A DNA stretch of 64,000 nt, from contig NC_132925.1 in the NCBI RefSeq assembly GCF_047675955.1, forward strand, positions 22,592,688 through 22,656,687. Direction: 5' to 3'. The stretch comes from Chlorocebus sabaeus. Its lineage: Eukaryota > Chordata > Mammalia > Primates > Cercopithecidae. Below, one piece after another: positions 12,827-24,460 of the stretch. Made by a program: the position numbers and the translations under genes. Positions within the stretch are counted from its first letter, which is position 1, and every line of letters begins with the position of its first letter. Below the pieces are notes generated by a model. The model made no database searches. It saw only the letters and a program-made list of their open reading frames with translations, and was not told the origin of the DNA.

Positions 12827-15800
12827 GGTCCTTATTCACCTCTAGGCTGGGAGTCAGAGAATGGTTAAGTCATGAATCACAAGTCTGGATGGGGTCAGTC
12901 TGAAAAACATTTTAAAAGACCAATCCAAGGTTCTACAATAGTGATGTTGTCTACAGAAACAACTAGGGAAGTCCTCGGCCACATGACTCCTAAGCAATAA
13001 GAATTTATAAAAACTACATCTACATTTTAGTAGATTTCAGGCCCCTTCTATAATCCTACTCTTGCAGCCTTTCATTAATCTTACAAAGGCAGTTTTTGGT
13101 CCTTGAATAAGGATGGGATTAATTTTAAGGGGGCACTATTATCGTCCTTGCTTTCAGGTTAAACTATAATCTAAATTCCTCCCATGGTTAACCTGGCCTA
13201 TGCTCAGGAATGAGAGGACAGTCAGCCTGTGAGGCTAGAAGCAAGATGAGTCAGCCATGTTAAATTTCTCTCACCGTCATGATCTTTACAAAGGCAGTTT
13301 CAGGACTTGTGTTTGAGTTAACTTGCCTGTCCCAGGAAAATGCTTGGATTATCTGTTGGTTTCTCTTACACACAAGCTTCTGGATGAGCTCAAAGAACAG
13401 CTACGGTAGAAAACTCCTTCACCTAGCCAAAGGGTTAAGAGCAGAGAAGAGAATATCAACAGAAACAACATCTTTTGCCTCAGGGTCAAAGTGGCTTTAT
13501 GACAAAGGCAGAGCGACAGGCAGTTCTAGGATACAAAGCACCTGCATGGACCCTCTACAGACCGTCTGTTCAGTGAGGAGTCATAGAAATAGGAATGGAC
13601 CTCAGGATTACACCAGAAGAAGATGAGAGCCACACATAGCAATTTTGGTATGGAATCAGGGATCAAATGGTTTATAGTTTTTCCGACTAGTCCCTGACTC
13701 CCCACTAACTGCTTTCCTGAGCAAGCCTTCCCTGGTATCTCACCTCTTAAAGGTATCTACAGAAGTCACTTATTTCCTTCTCAGACCCAGTCAGAGGAGT
13801 TGAGAATTTGTCATCGATTCCATTGCTCTGTGTTAATTATGAAGATGTACTAGATACAAATGTTTACCCAACCAATGGAAAAATATCTCTCAGATTCAAT
13901 GTGTGCTAAAAAAAAAAATAGTTTTCCTGACTACTAATTTTATATTACTAAAGAAAGATAATTATATCAATATTTGGTAGTTAAAGCCTTTTTTCCTCTA
14001 ATATCAAATGGTACAACAATTTGGAGAAATATTCCGTACAATTTAAAAACTTAATCTAGAAATGGGATAGCTTGAATTGGCACAATATCTCTTTTAACCA
14101 TCTATTCTAAAGCTGTTTTTAGAAAGTTCTCAGTGTTTTCCATTTTATATATTTTCATTCGTGATTGCTTTTGAGTACGGAAAAATAAAACCCCTCCCGT
14201 GTGGAAGCCTGATTGCCCATATGCCTGTAATCTGACTGTCTAGGAATGACCAGAACTAGTTTTGGTAAAAGGGACCCTCAGGTCATTGTGATTCAGACCT
14301 GAGACTTTGACTCCAGGCTGGAAATGTAAATGGAACAGTGTCTTGGAGAAAATGGGCAAAATGTGGAATGAATGGCTCTTTGCTTCCCTATTTTATTTTT
14401 TCATGTCATCATACTGACAAAAGCTAAGGAAAGTAAAAGCAATGGTATGAAGTTCTATTCTATAATATGTTAAAGAAGATGAGTGCCTTCTGGACTGAAA
14501 ATGAATATAATATATACAAAGTTTCCCCTGGAAGCAGTTTTTTTCCTCATAGACAGTTATAATAAGTTTGTTCTGGAGGCTTATGGGTTTTATAATGGAC
14601 ATGCTGAACCAAACTTAACAGAGGCATCATGTGAGAGTGTGGATATAATAACAGCTCTGAAACTTCCAGAACAAGAGGACGATGAGATCCTCTGTGAGTA
14701 GGAGGAAAAGACTGAGATGTACATAAAAAACGCATGCCAAAAAAAGAACAAATATGTGTTTTCAGTATTGCAGCCCAACATTTTGAATTATTTGGGGAAT
14801 GATTTGGGTGGCTGTCTTCACAATGGAGTTAATTGGTTTCTTATTTTAGCCACTGCATTGGTTCAACTTCACCCTGTTCCATTCTAAAAATGCATCAGCA
14901 TATCAGTCAGCTGCAGGGCACTTGACTCAGTGTGCGTGCCTGCTATGAGATTAAGGTAAGTGTATTGGAACTTTAGAACTCAGATTTTGAAAGTTTACAA
15001 TGATAGGTGATCTCAACAAGCAAAGCAAACCAGAGCAAGTTCCAATGGGGGTGAATCTCTACCACCCCTCACAACATTATTTGTATTTTAAATCAATCTA
15101 TTTGGCCTTGGGTCTGTTTGAGTATGTTACACTTTGAGTGTTTATCCATAACTATCTTATACACTAAACTTTTATTGTTGAATTTCCTACGTATTAGAAC
15201 ATCAAATAAAATGGTGATACTTTAGTTGTGAAGACAATTAAAAACAGAATATAATAAAACCAAAGAGTATCAGAACCATTTTTCTTCCCATTAACTTGCA
15301 CAACTGCACATGTGTCAGCAATCACAGATTAAGGAAGCAATTAGACTGAACAGGAAAAACGTGAAGCTGATACTTAATATACTAACAGACTGCGAGCTTG
15401 AGAGCCTCTATTTTTGGTGTGGTTGCAAGCAGCATTGCAAAGATCGGTTCTATCATATCTCATCATGCTAATTGAATTTAAAAGGCCAATACTGGTAAAT
15501 TACACTCCTATGTCATAAATTTGCATTTTAGAGATTTATGGACCCTAGAGTTAACTGACATAATGATTTATATCACCCATGATTAAAAATTGAATGGCTT
15601 TGTCTTGATGTTGTTTCCAAGAAATTAGACTCCTAAAACAAGAAATTGTCAAGGAGCAACATTTAGTACTTTTCTTCACAGACGACTTCTACAGTGCTTA
15701 GGGACATGTTTATGAACAAGCGATTCCAAAGGGAAAGGTAAAAGTGGAATGTCAATTGTATGTACTCAAATAAAGTTCATAGAGCTGTTGAATGTAAGCA

Positions 15801-16372
15801 AATAGAGGAGGAAAATAAAGGCAATTTTCTTGCCAAGTGCAACTGTTTTTTCCTTTGCTTCAATCTTCCATTCTCTTTTGGTCCACTGACTCCTCACTTC
15901 CCACCCCCATCACACAAAGGTGCACACACATATAGACTTACACACACATACATACTTGTATTTAATGAAAGTCTTTAGAAGTGTACAGAAATTAGGTTCT
16001 TGAGACACTTTCTCAGTTCCCATGCTCAGTAGCAATCAATGCTTCCAAAATATCTTAAATTTCTAAAGTAGACTCTGAGCAGATAAAGGAAACATCAGAA
16101 TAAACAGGTACTTGTGAAATTACTGATAAAATGCAAAGACTTAAATCTTCTTTATAAGTTATAATAAACAAATGTAATAGTACTTCTAAAAAATCCTGTT
16201 TAGTTACTGGTCATTTCGCCCAAGGTAGGAGCCATTGACTTACTTTGATAAAATAATCACTTTCTCATTCACCTGGAGTGGTAGAAAATGGTTTTTAATT
16301 AATCAGTACAATTGTCAATCTTTAAGAAAGAAAGTAAAACTGGATTTTATTTCACACTAAAAACTACACTAT

Positions 16373-16490
16373 GGGCCGGACACAGTGGCTCACACCTGTA
16401 ATCCCAGAACTTTGAAAGGCCAAGGCCAGCGGATCACCTGAGGTTGGGAGTCCAAGACCAGCCTGATCAACATGGAGAAACTCTGTCTCT

Positions 16491-16521
<31 letters not shown>

Positions 16522-16719
16522 TTAACCGAGTGTGATGGCGCATGCCTGCAATCTCAGCTACTCGGGAGGTTGAGGCAGGAGAATCTCTTGAACCCAGGAG
16601 GCAGAGGTTACAGTGAGCCAAGATTATGCCATTGCACTCCAGCCTAGGTAACAAGAGTGAAACTCTGTCTCAAAGAAAAAAACAAGAAACAAACAAAAAA
16701 AAACCCACCCCCCAAAAAA
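16373..16719 (+). repeat. Alu element, plus strand
   Basis: Complete Alu starting GGGCCGGACACAGTGGC, with a 23-A middle linker (16496-16518) and an A-rich tail containing C runs. Flanks AAAACTACACTATG (left, ending at 16372) and AAAACTAAACTATAG (right, from about 16720) form an imperfect target duplication. The interval 13627-16370 to its left shows no recognisable gene or repeat beyond short ORFs. Confidence 0.95.
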
Positions 16720-16741
16720 AAAACTAAACTATAGATGCACT

Positions 16742-16815
16742 AAATATTTAAATTTAAATATATATATATAAATTATACATACTACAAATATATATATAAT
16801 ATATAAATCTATGTA
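16742..16815. repeat. AT-rich microsatellite-like stretch
   Basis: Dense TATATATA and AATATA runs with no coding signal, immediately after the Alu tail. Confidence 0.7.
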
Positions 16816-16822
16816 TAATCTA

Positions 16823-17800
16823 GCAGTTTGGATGGATTGTATAATAAAGACAAAATTCTCTGCTGTAAAAACAAAAATCTCAACTAAAACAAATTAAAAA
16901 CTACATTTGACTGTATCAATGTTTAGAAAAAGTATTTCTATGGTAAAATATAATATACACAAAGTTGATAGCAAATGATTGAGAGAAATATTCACAATGC
17001 TTATAAGAGATCAACAATTATAGAATAAAATGAGCTATTAGTTATGAATTGATATGAAAATGACAAAATGAAACAACAGAAAAATAAACAAAGTGCATGA
17101 ATAGGTAGTTCACCAAAGAATAAATTCAGAAAGCCAATAAGCATACTGACAGCAGCTCAGTCTCACTGGTAATCGGGAAATGCTTACTTTAAAAAATGAC
17201 ATACACCTTACACTTAGAAATAAAAATTACAAGAAGGAATAACACTTCTTGTAGGGGTCATAGAATAAAGGATAGGCTCACACTTTGTTCATAGAAATGA
17301 TATTTTTTAAAGCTTTCTTAGAAAGAAATCTGGCAACAGCTATTAAAATTTAAAATGTACACACTCTTCCACTCAGCATAGCCTCAGCTGGGAATCTATT
17401 CTATGGAAAAATAAAACACTAGCTCATGTGAAAACTGAAAACATAGTGGATGTCCATCAAAAGGAGAATGTTTGAATAAATTAGTGTTAATCCATAACAT
17501 GTAATAATTTAGGGAAAATGTAAAATTTTCTCTGGGGCAGTTGACCTCTGGGGCAGGAGACATTTTCAAGATCTGGTATTAAATGATATAAACTGAAGAC
17601 TGATAAGCACATAGAGTCCAATCATTGTCAGTAAAACAAACAATAACAACCACTTCTGCATGATTTGAGAATAAAAAGGAAGAAAAAAATAGAAAAAAGG
17701 AAAAGTTTTAAAAATAAAAATAAGAAACTGTTTATTGTTATGTATTCATAGTTATGAGTCATGAAAGGAAACCCACTAGATTGTCAATACTGGTTATACA
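16823..17800 (+). repeat. Old L1 3' portion (ORF2 end and 3' UTR)
   Basis: The plus strand carries phrases typical of L1M ORF2 ends: CCAATAAGCATACTGACAG, then GAAATGCTTACTTTAAAAA, AAATCTGGCAACAGC, and GGATGTCCATCAAAAGGAG followed by AATAAATTAG. Many frame breaks show that it is a dead copy. Boundaries are approximate. Confidence 0.6.
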
Positions 17801-17947
17801 GGTAAAGGGGAAAGAGAAGACAAGCAAAAGTGTACAAGAAAATGGAAAGAAGTCAATAATAAAAATAGTGTTTGCTATCATCTCGATTATGCAAATACTA
17901 ACGTTTTGCTCATGGTAATTTCAAAGTAGTGAAATTTCAGGGGATTT

Positions 17948-18243
17948 GTTTTTAGTTTTATTTTTTGAGAGAGAGTTTCTCTCTGTCACCCAGACTGGAG
18001 CAGTGGCATGATCTTGGCTCACTGCAACCTCTGCCTTTTGGGCTCAAGAGATTCTCATGCCTCAGCCTCCCAAAGAGCTGGGATTACAGGTGCCCATCAA
18101 ACACCCAGGTAATTCTTGTATTTTTAGTAAAGAAGGGATTTCACCATGTTGCCCAGCTGGCCTCAAACTCCTGGCCTCCAGTGATCTACCTGCCTCAGCC
18201 TCCCAAAGTGCTGAGATTGCTGGCATGAGACACCATGCCTGGC
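17948..18243 (-). repeat. Alu element, minus strand
   Basis: Antisense dimer from the T-rich tail (TTTTATTTTTTGAGAGAG) through CTCACTGCAACCTCTG to CACCATGCCTGGCC. The open frames over it are Alu shadows. Confidence 0.95.
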
Positions 18244-18711
18244 CAATTTTCAGGAGATTTATATCCTATAGTCATAGCTGAGAACCTAACGTTGAGAATA
18301 GGATGGGTCAAGTAACTATAAATAGTTCCAAGCTACCTAAAAGAAGATTTGAATACTGTGGGAATTTTGTTTTTCCCTACAAATAAGACTACTAAGGCAT
18401 TCCCTCTATTTTCCATTTGGAGAAGAGGTTTCCCCCAACTCTTCAATTAAGTGTCTACGCTTCAGTCCTCCAGAGTATAAGGGACTTGGGATCTCAAAAA
18501 ATGTCAAATGACAGTCCTGCTAGGGCAGTCTCTGCAGGAAAGGCCGTGCTATGTTGGAAAAGGCTCCTGGAGTTTGGTGGAGAAAAGATGGCTGCATGGT
18601 TCTGGTGGGTAGGAAGTAGATTCCACTCAAGGAATCTAGACTGCGGTCATCTTGAAGAGTGCTTTGTGCAAGAGTTCCACCCAGATGATTAACTGACCCC
18701 AAAGGAGGGTG

Positions 18712-19052
18712 CTGCAGATGATAACTGCATTCCCCTAAAATTCATACATTGAAATCCTAACCGCTAGTGTGATGATATTAGGAAGTGAGGCTTTGGGAAG
18801 TGATTAGGTCATGAAGGTGGAGCCCTCGTGAATATAGTTAGTATCCTTATAAAAGAGAACTGAGAGAGCTCCCTCATCCTTTGTACTATGTGAGGATACC
18901 AGGAGAGGGAACCATCTTTGAATTAATGATCCAGCCCTCACCAGACACCTTGATTTTGCACTTCCCAGCCTAGAGAACTGTTGACAAATATATTTGTTGT
19001 CAAAGTCACCAGTCTGTAGTATGTTTGTTATAGAAGTCTCAATGGACTAAGA
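18712..19052 (+). repeat. MaLR solo LTR (MST/MLT1 type)
   Basis: It has the MaLR LTR wording: AAATTCATACATTGAAATCC, GTGATGATATTAGGAAGTGAG, GTGATTAGGTCATGAAGG, CTTATAAAAGAGA, and an end similar to GGACTAAGACA. No internal region follows. Confidence 0.8.
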
Positions 19053-19610
19053 CAGAGGGTGCCTGAATGGCACATGCTGTAAAGGGTAGTCTCATGGGGC
19101 ATATTTGTAATTGATGACCAGAGGAGGCATTGCCCATATCATGAAGGAGTTTCAGCATCAAGTATCTTTCTTCAACCATCAAAAATGTTGCTTGAGAGGA
19201 AGAAGTCAGATTGAACATCTATCACAGCGAGAGAGTACTCTTGTCAAATTGCAACTATGCCAGTCATGTAAGACTTTTTTCTCTTACCTTCCTCTCTTCC
19301 CAACAACTCCCCCTCACTACTGTTCCCCCACACTCACCTGCAACTCTGTACAGAAACAATGTTAGAAAAATGTACAAAACTGACTCCCTCTCCCACAGCA
19401 GACTTCCAAGCCTGAGCCTGGAAGAGTGAAGCCTTAAATTGAATGAGATGCTGAAAGGTTGTTAGTAGACTGCACTACAAAAGTCTTCTCTGAATGTGGA
19501 AATCATTTGTTAATTCATGCAAATGACCAAGAAAATTATAGGACCTTCTTGAAATCTCATTCAGAGATAGGGGGAAACAAATCAAAAAGGGAGATTTAAA
19601 GAAATGCTAA

Positions 19611-19912
19611 CAGGCTGATGTGGTGGCTCACACCTGTAATCCCAGCACTTTGGGTGGCCAAGGTCGGTGGATCACTTGAAGTCAGGAGTTCGAGACCAGA
19701 CTGGCCAACATGGTGAAACCCCATCTCTACTAAAAATACAAAAATTAGCCAGGCGTGTGGTGCGTTCCTGTAATCCCAGCTACTCAGGAGGCTGAAGCAG
19801 GAGAATTGCTTGAACCCAGGGGACTGAGGTTGCAGTGAGCTGAGATCATGCCACTGTACTCTAACCTGGATGAAAGAGCAAGACTCTGTCTAAAAAAAAA
19901 AAAAAAAAAAAA
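19611..19912 (+). repeat. Alu element, plus strand
   Basis: Complete dimer starting AGGCTGATGTGGTGGCTCAC and ending in about 21 A residues. No nearby gene. Confidence 0.95.
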
Positions 19913-20339
19913 CTGCTTGCAATGTTTTCTGTTTGTACTTCACTGAGTCTAGCTCTTTGAATGAATTAACTGAGTTCATTCAATGAGTTAAGTACAGGTC
20001 TGTTTTTATGCATGGTTAAAGAGTATTTAAATGATTATGCATTTTTTATAATCAGATAAAGAAATCTAAAACTGTTTCATTTGCGAAAAGAGAATTACAT
20101 TCAGCACTTCAAAATACAAAAAAAAAATGTAACATTGGAGGAGATCTGACTGAGGGCCCCATCCACAGGGCCTCTTCGCAGCACTGATCCTCACCCCATT
20201 CCCACTTGGTATCAACTTCAACCCCGCTCCCCATCTTTAAACAGTTAGGCTGCTTCACAGAACCTGAGGGATTTGTGGTACACAGTGTGAGCATCACTGA
20301 TTTACAGCATGCATAGCAGGTGGTTTCTAAGAGGTGATA

Positions 20340-20560
20340 ATAACAATAAAAGGTTTTTAGAGTACCTACTATGTGTCACTTCACACGTTATATCTTTAAT
20401 CTTCATAATAACCCTTTGATAAATTCCAATACTACTCTTAGAAGCTGAAACTTAAAAAGGATCAGTAATTAACTCAAGGTTACATGGTAAAAGAATTGAG
20501 GAGTAAGTCCAGGTTTGTCTGACTTTTGATGTTTCTGATTTTTACATGATGACACTACAT
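20340..20560 (-). repeat. MIR-type SINE relic
   Basis: Antisense MIR wording: TACCTACTATGTGTCACTTCAC, CTTCATAATAACCCT, then AACTCAAGGTTACATGG and a phrase close to AGTAAGTCCAGG. It is ancient and diverged. Confidence 0.6.
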
Positions 20561-20759
20561 CATACAGTGTGGACAGGTAAAATTGAGTTACTGAAGTCTA
20601 CTGAAAATAGATTTCCAGAAATCCACTGCCCTTTGTCAATGAGGGAGAACAGGAAGAGTCCTGAAAGAAGACAGAGTCACATAAGTATCTTCCTGTGCAC
20701 TATTAAATAGCTCTCTTTCATCTAAGAGCTCACCCAATACTAAGACCCACCTTTATTAA

Positions 20760-21055
20760 ATTTTTTTTTTTTTTTGAGACGGAGTCTCACTCTGTCACCC
20801 AGGCTGGAGTGCAGTGGCCTGATCTCAGCTCATTGCAACCTCTGCCTCCCGGGTTCAAGTTATTCTCCTGCCTCAGCCTCCCAAGTAGCTGGGATTACAG
20901 GGGTGCACCACCACACCAAGGTAATTTTTTGTATTTTTAGTAGAGACAGAGTTTCACCATGTTCGCCAGGATTGTCTTGATCTCCTGACCTTGTGATCTG
21001 CCTGTCTCGGCCTCCCAAAGTGCCGGATTACAGGCGTGAGCCACCGCGCCCGGCC
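20760..21055 (-). repeat. Alu element, minus strand (young type)
   Basis: Antisense full-length Alu from a T15 run and GAGACGGAGTCTCACTCTG to CACCGCGCCCGGCC. Well preserved CpGs at the ends suggest a younger AluS or AluY. Confidence 0.95.
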
Positions 21056-21218
21056 TAAAACTCAGCGTTTTAGTGATCTAAGAGGAACTGAATGATCTGA
21101 TGAGGTCTGGGAGATATAAAGAATTTGGCCCATTGCCTTGTTATATATCTGGGAATTATTCCTTATGTAAGTATATAATTGGTATTCTTCTACCCAATGC
21201 TGTTAAGATAATGAATAA

Positions 21219-21495
21219 GGCCGGGCGCGGTGGCTCACACCTGTAATCCCAGCACTTTGGAAGGTTGAGGCGGGCGGATCACGAGGTCAGGAAATTGAGA
21301 CCATCCTGGCTAAGGCAGTGAAACCCCACCTCTACTAAAAATACAAAAAAATTAGCTGGGCGTGGTGGAGGGTTCCTGTCAAGTCCCAGCTACTCCGGAG
21401 GGTGAGGCAGGAGAATGGCCTGAATCTGGGAGGCGGAGCTTGCAGTGAGCAGAGATCACGCCACTGCACTCCAGCCTGGGCGACATAGAACTCTC
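21219..21495 (+). repeat. AluY-like element, 3' truncated
   Basis: It starts GGCCGGGCGCGGTGGC and has GATCACGAGGTCAGGA and GGCGGAGCTTGCAGTGAGC, wording of the AluY type. It stops after CAGCCTGGGCGACATAGAA without the usual A-tail. Confidence 0.9.
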
Positions 21496-21521
21496 AAAAT
21501 GTAAGGCAGTTATGAATCATC

Positions 21522-21650
21522 CCTTCAGTCAGTCAGTCATCAAATATTTGCTGAGTCCCCACTATGTTACAGGTACTAGTGCAGACACAGACAATATAAT
21601 GAAAAGCAAAATCAACAAAAGTTATGCCCTCCCAGATCTTACAATGTATA
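21522..21650 (+). repeat. L2-type LINE relic
   Basis: Phrases ATATTTGCTGAGTCCCCACTATG and ACAGGTACTAGTGCAG resemble the L2 3' end (growth of AAATATTTATTGAGCACCTACTATGTG). Short and diverged. Confidence 0.4.
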
Positions 21651-22580
21651 GGTAGAATATCCCTTATCCAAAATGCTTTGTACCGGATGTGTTTCACATT
21701 TCTGTTTTTTTCTGATTTTGGAATATTTGCATACATGTAAGGAGATATCTTGGGGGTGGGACCCAAGTCTAAACACAATACTCATTTATGCTTCATATAT
21801 TCCTTATACACATAGCCTGAATGTCATTTTATACAATTTAAGAACTAATTTGTGCGAAATACAAAGTTTTCATAGATTGAACCATCAGAAAGCAAAAGCA
21901 TGGCTATCTCAAGCACCATTTAAATACTTCCGACTTCTTCTTTCTTTTTCTTTCTTTTTTTTTTTTTTTCTTGAGACCAAGTCTCATGAGGTTGCCCAGG
22001 TTTGACTGAAATTCCTAGGCTCAAGCGATTGTCTTGACTCAGCCTCTTGAGTACTACAGGTGCCCATAACCGTGTCCAGTTTACCATCTTCTCTCTTTCC
22101 AATGTTAGTCATGGGAATATTTGCAGGACTTTTTTTTTTTTTTTTTTTTTTTGGTGACATTTTCCAGCAATATCTTTATACCATAGAATAGAGAATAAGA
22201 AAAAAAAAAAAAGGCATAGTGGGTAATGCATGTAGGTAGGCCTTGGCCCCATGCAGAGCAACATGGGTAACCTGCTGTTGGCGTGTCTGGCCTGCACACA
22301 TGCCATTTTATTACATTTTATTGTGGGCACGCTTGTGTGGGGGAATATGGGCTTGTGTGAAAAGATATATCAAGATGAACAGGGCTGGGAGGGTCTTTTA
22401 TTGCCTTGGATATGTTAAATCAACTGTGTGTATTGCATCCGTGTTTTGACTGCCAGCTCTCACATGAGGTCAGGTGTGAATTTTCCACTTGTGACGTCAG
22501 GTCAGCACTCAAAAGGTTTTAGATTTTGGAGCATTTTGGATTTCAAGATTTTTGAATTAGGAATGCCCAAGCTTTGAGCA
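21648..22580. mobile_element. DNA transposon relic, Tigger/pogo-like
   Basis: The left end reads GTAGAATATCCCTTATCCAAA and the right end, as reverse complement, reads CTTGGGCATTCCTAATTCAAA. These are imperfect terminal inverted repeats. Inside the left end, TTTTGGAATATTTGCATACA, GAGATATCTTGGGGGTGG and CACATAGCCTGAATGTC match wording I know from a common primate MITE-like element. An Alu monomer and a T-run interrupt it. No transposase frame is visible. The family name is uncertain. Confidence 0.5.
21938..22082 (-). repeat. Alu monomer (FLAM-like), minus strand
   Basis: A single Alu arm read as antisense: T-rich tail, CTTGAGACCAAGTCTCATG, GGTTGCCCAGG, GGCTCAAGCGATTGTCTTGAC. Length about 115 without the tail, which fits a free left monomer inserted into the Tigger-like relic. 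Confidence 0.7.
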
Positions 22581-23579
22581 TGTATTATAGAAATGACATT
22601 AATAAACAAATAATGTATTTATAATATCATATCAGAGAATACATACTTTGAAGAAATATAAAGTAGGCTGTGTGTACAGCACAATGGGAGCTGTTACTTT
22701 AAAAACTACTAAGATGACATTCAAAACCTGAATACATCTTGTAGCTCTATGTGGAAAAGTGTGTTTCAAGCAGAGGGATGAGCAGATACAAAACCCTTGG
22801 GAAGAGAGATGCTTGTTATTCTACAGGAACAACAAGGAGGCCAGAGATGAACTACTTTAATGGTGTCAGAATAAAGTTAAAGATGCAGACTAGGTAGATT
22901 TTGTATTATGATGCTACAATATTTTGTTTCATCTTAACACTCTCTCATATATCATTTAAACACACCAAGGGTAGGAGAATAACTTCTCATGGTACCCCTA
23001 AACAAGATGAAAGGAAATTAAAAAGATATGGGCTGAACCCCATTATCACCACTCGGTCTGAAGGGCCAGGGCAATGAGTAGCTTACTGGAACCCAAAAAG
23101 AGCTGGAGCTGGAGCCATAGCTGTGGTGACCAGTCAGAAGCTGCAGCTTGTCATTGGGCATAACAGACACTGCCAACCCTCAACCCCAGTGATGGAGCTG
23201 GGAAAATAACCCAGATCTCGCTCTTCGCTCTCCCTTCAGTCTTCTCTTCTCTCAACTGGCCAAACCCAACTAGAAGTCAGAGTGGCCCGAGGGACCTGGA
23301 TGAAACAATCTATAGGGATCAACTTCCTGGTGCCCAAAGCAGGGTAGAAAATGGTAGAAAGAAAATCTGGTAGGTCAAAGAATATCTGGGTCAGAGAATA
23401 CCTAGTACATTCACATTTTATAAATGAATGTATTAACTAGTATTTTTGTATGCCTACCTAACCCTGTGTTAAGTGCAATGGGGTATTTCAAATGTGAAAA
23501 GCAATATTGGCCCTCAATGAACTTAGTTTTTGGAAAGAGTAACTCTACCAATGTAGAGTTAGTAGGTTAAAGTTGAAGG

Positions 23580-23770
23580 CCTGGAGTTATGGTGTAAATT
23601 TGGGTAACTAAATAAACGTTTCAGAATTGACTTTCTCATCTATGAAAGAACAGAAATAGTACTTTCCTCATTGGACTATGTTGAAGATGAAATCAGCAGA
23701 TTCACATAAACCATTTAGGACAGTTCTTGGCATACTGTAAGCACTTAATAAGTTGGCTATTAGAATTATT
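23580..23770 (+). repeat. MIR-type SINE relic
   Basis: Plus-strand MIR wording: TTTCTCATCTATGAAAG, ATGAAATCAGCAGATTCAC, GGACAGTTCTTGGCATACTG, GCACTTAATAAGTTGG. In the remainder of 22600-26370 I see no gene; a pair of overlapping opposed ORFs at 24868-25134 is discussed under findings. Confidence 0.6.
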
Positions 23771-24418
23771 GGCCAAGCCTGATATAAAAGCCAAAGCCCT
23801 ACAACGGTTTGCTCCCTGGTGGAGGGAGATAACTCTGGAGGGGACTAAATTAGACATTTCTAAGGTCTATGCTAGGTATTAGGATTTCATGACAGTTCCT
23901 CAAGGTCTCAGTACAGGTATAGGCATTGTCAGAAACACTGCCCATTTCCCATATGAATTTAACCAACCAACCAGACTTCCTCCCTCCTTTGAGTCTATAC
24001 ACTCTATAAAGCAACCCTACTCAGGATGGACATAAATGAAATATTGCATCAACTATTTAAATGTTCTAAAAAGCATATATTAAGGAAGATGGTATTGATG
24101 ATCTAAAATACTTACTGGTACTTGAACCCAATGTAGTGAAGGCATTTTATAAATCAGCCAACCGCCATCGTGTACTGAATCTAAATTTTGAGTTTGTGAG
24201 CCATATATCACAGATGTCTTTTTGCAGCCTATGCTTTCCTCCTTGGAAAGCAATTTATTATTTTTATCAATATTAATGTAATTGCCATTTTTTTTTTTTT
24301 TAGATGAAGTATATGTGTCTATCCGTATCTGGCTTGGACAAGTTTCTCTCAGATCAATGAGAAGCATACTGCTGGCTTTTTCTTTCTCTGCAAAATGTTT
24401 GAATGTTTATTGCTAAGG

Positions 24419-24460
24419 GTTTTTTTTTGTTTTTTTTGTTTTTTGTTTTTTTTTTAAACT
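24419..24460. repeat. T-rich low-complexity tract
   Basis: Runs of T interrupted by single G residues (TTTTTTTTTGTTTTTTTTGT pattern). No associated element recognised. Confidence 0.7.

Larger units (their letters stand above)
11941..13306 (-). repeat. LTR family B relative, split by two Alus
   Basis: The antisense of 11941-12197 ends GAACCCGTTGGGTGATTACA, equivalent to the 3' end of the family B LTRs at 9600 and 50048. The antisense of 12827-13306 carries CATCTTGCTTCTAGCCTC and GCATAGGCCAGGTTAACC, matching the start of the same LTRs. The Alu pair 12198-12826 interrupts it. Without the Alus the LTR is about 740 bases. It is more diverged than the other two copies. Confidence 0.6.

Noticed and set aside
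13279..13626. 115-codon plus-strand ORF
   Set aside because: Its start lies in an LTR relic and the peptide has no motif or homology that I recognise; frame bias looks random.
14483..14701. 72-codon ORF with an acidic C-terminus (LPEQEDDEILCE)
   Set aside because: It looked like a possible exon, but I can place it in no family and there is no supporting context.
17965..18281. Overlapping ORFs rich in S, P and H
   Set aside because: Translations of an antisense Alu.
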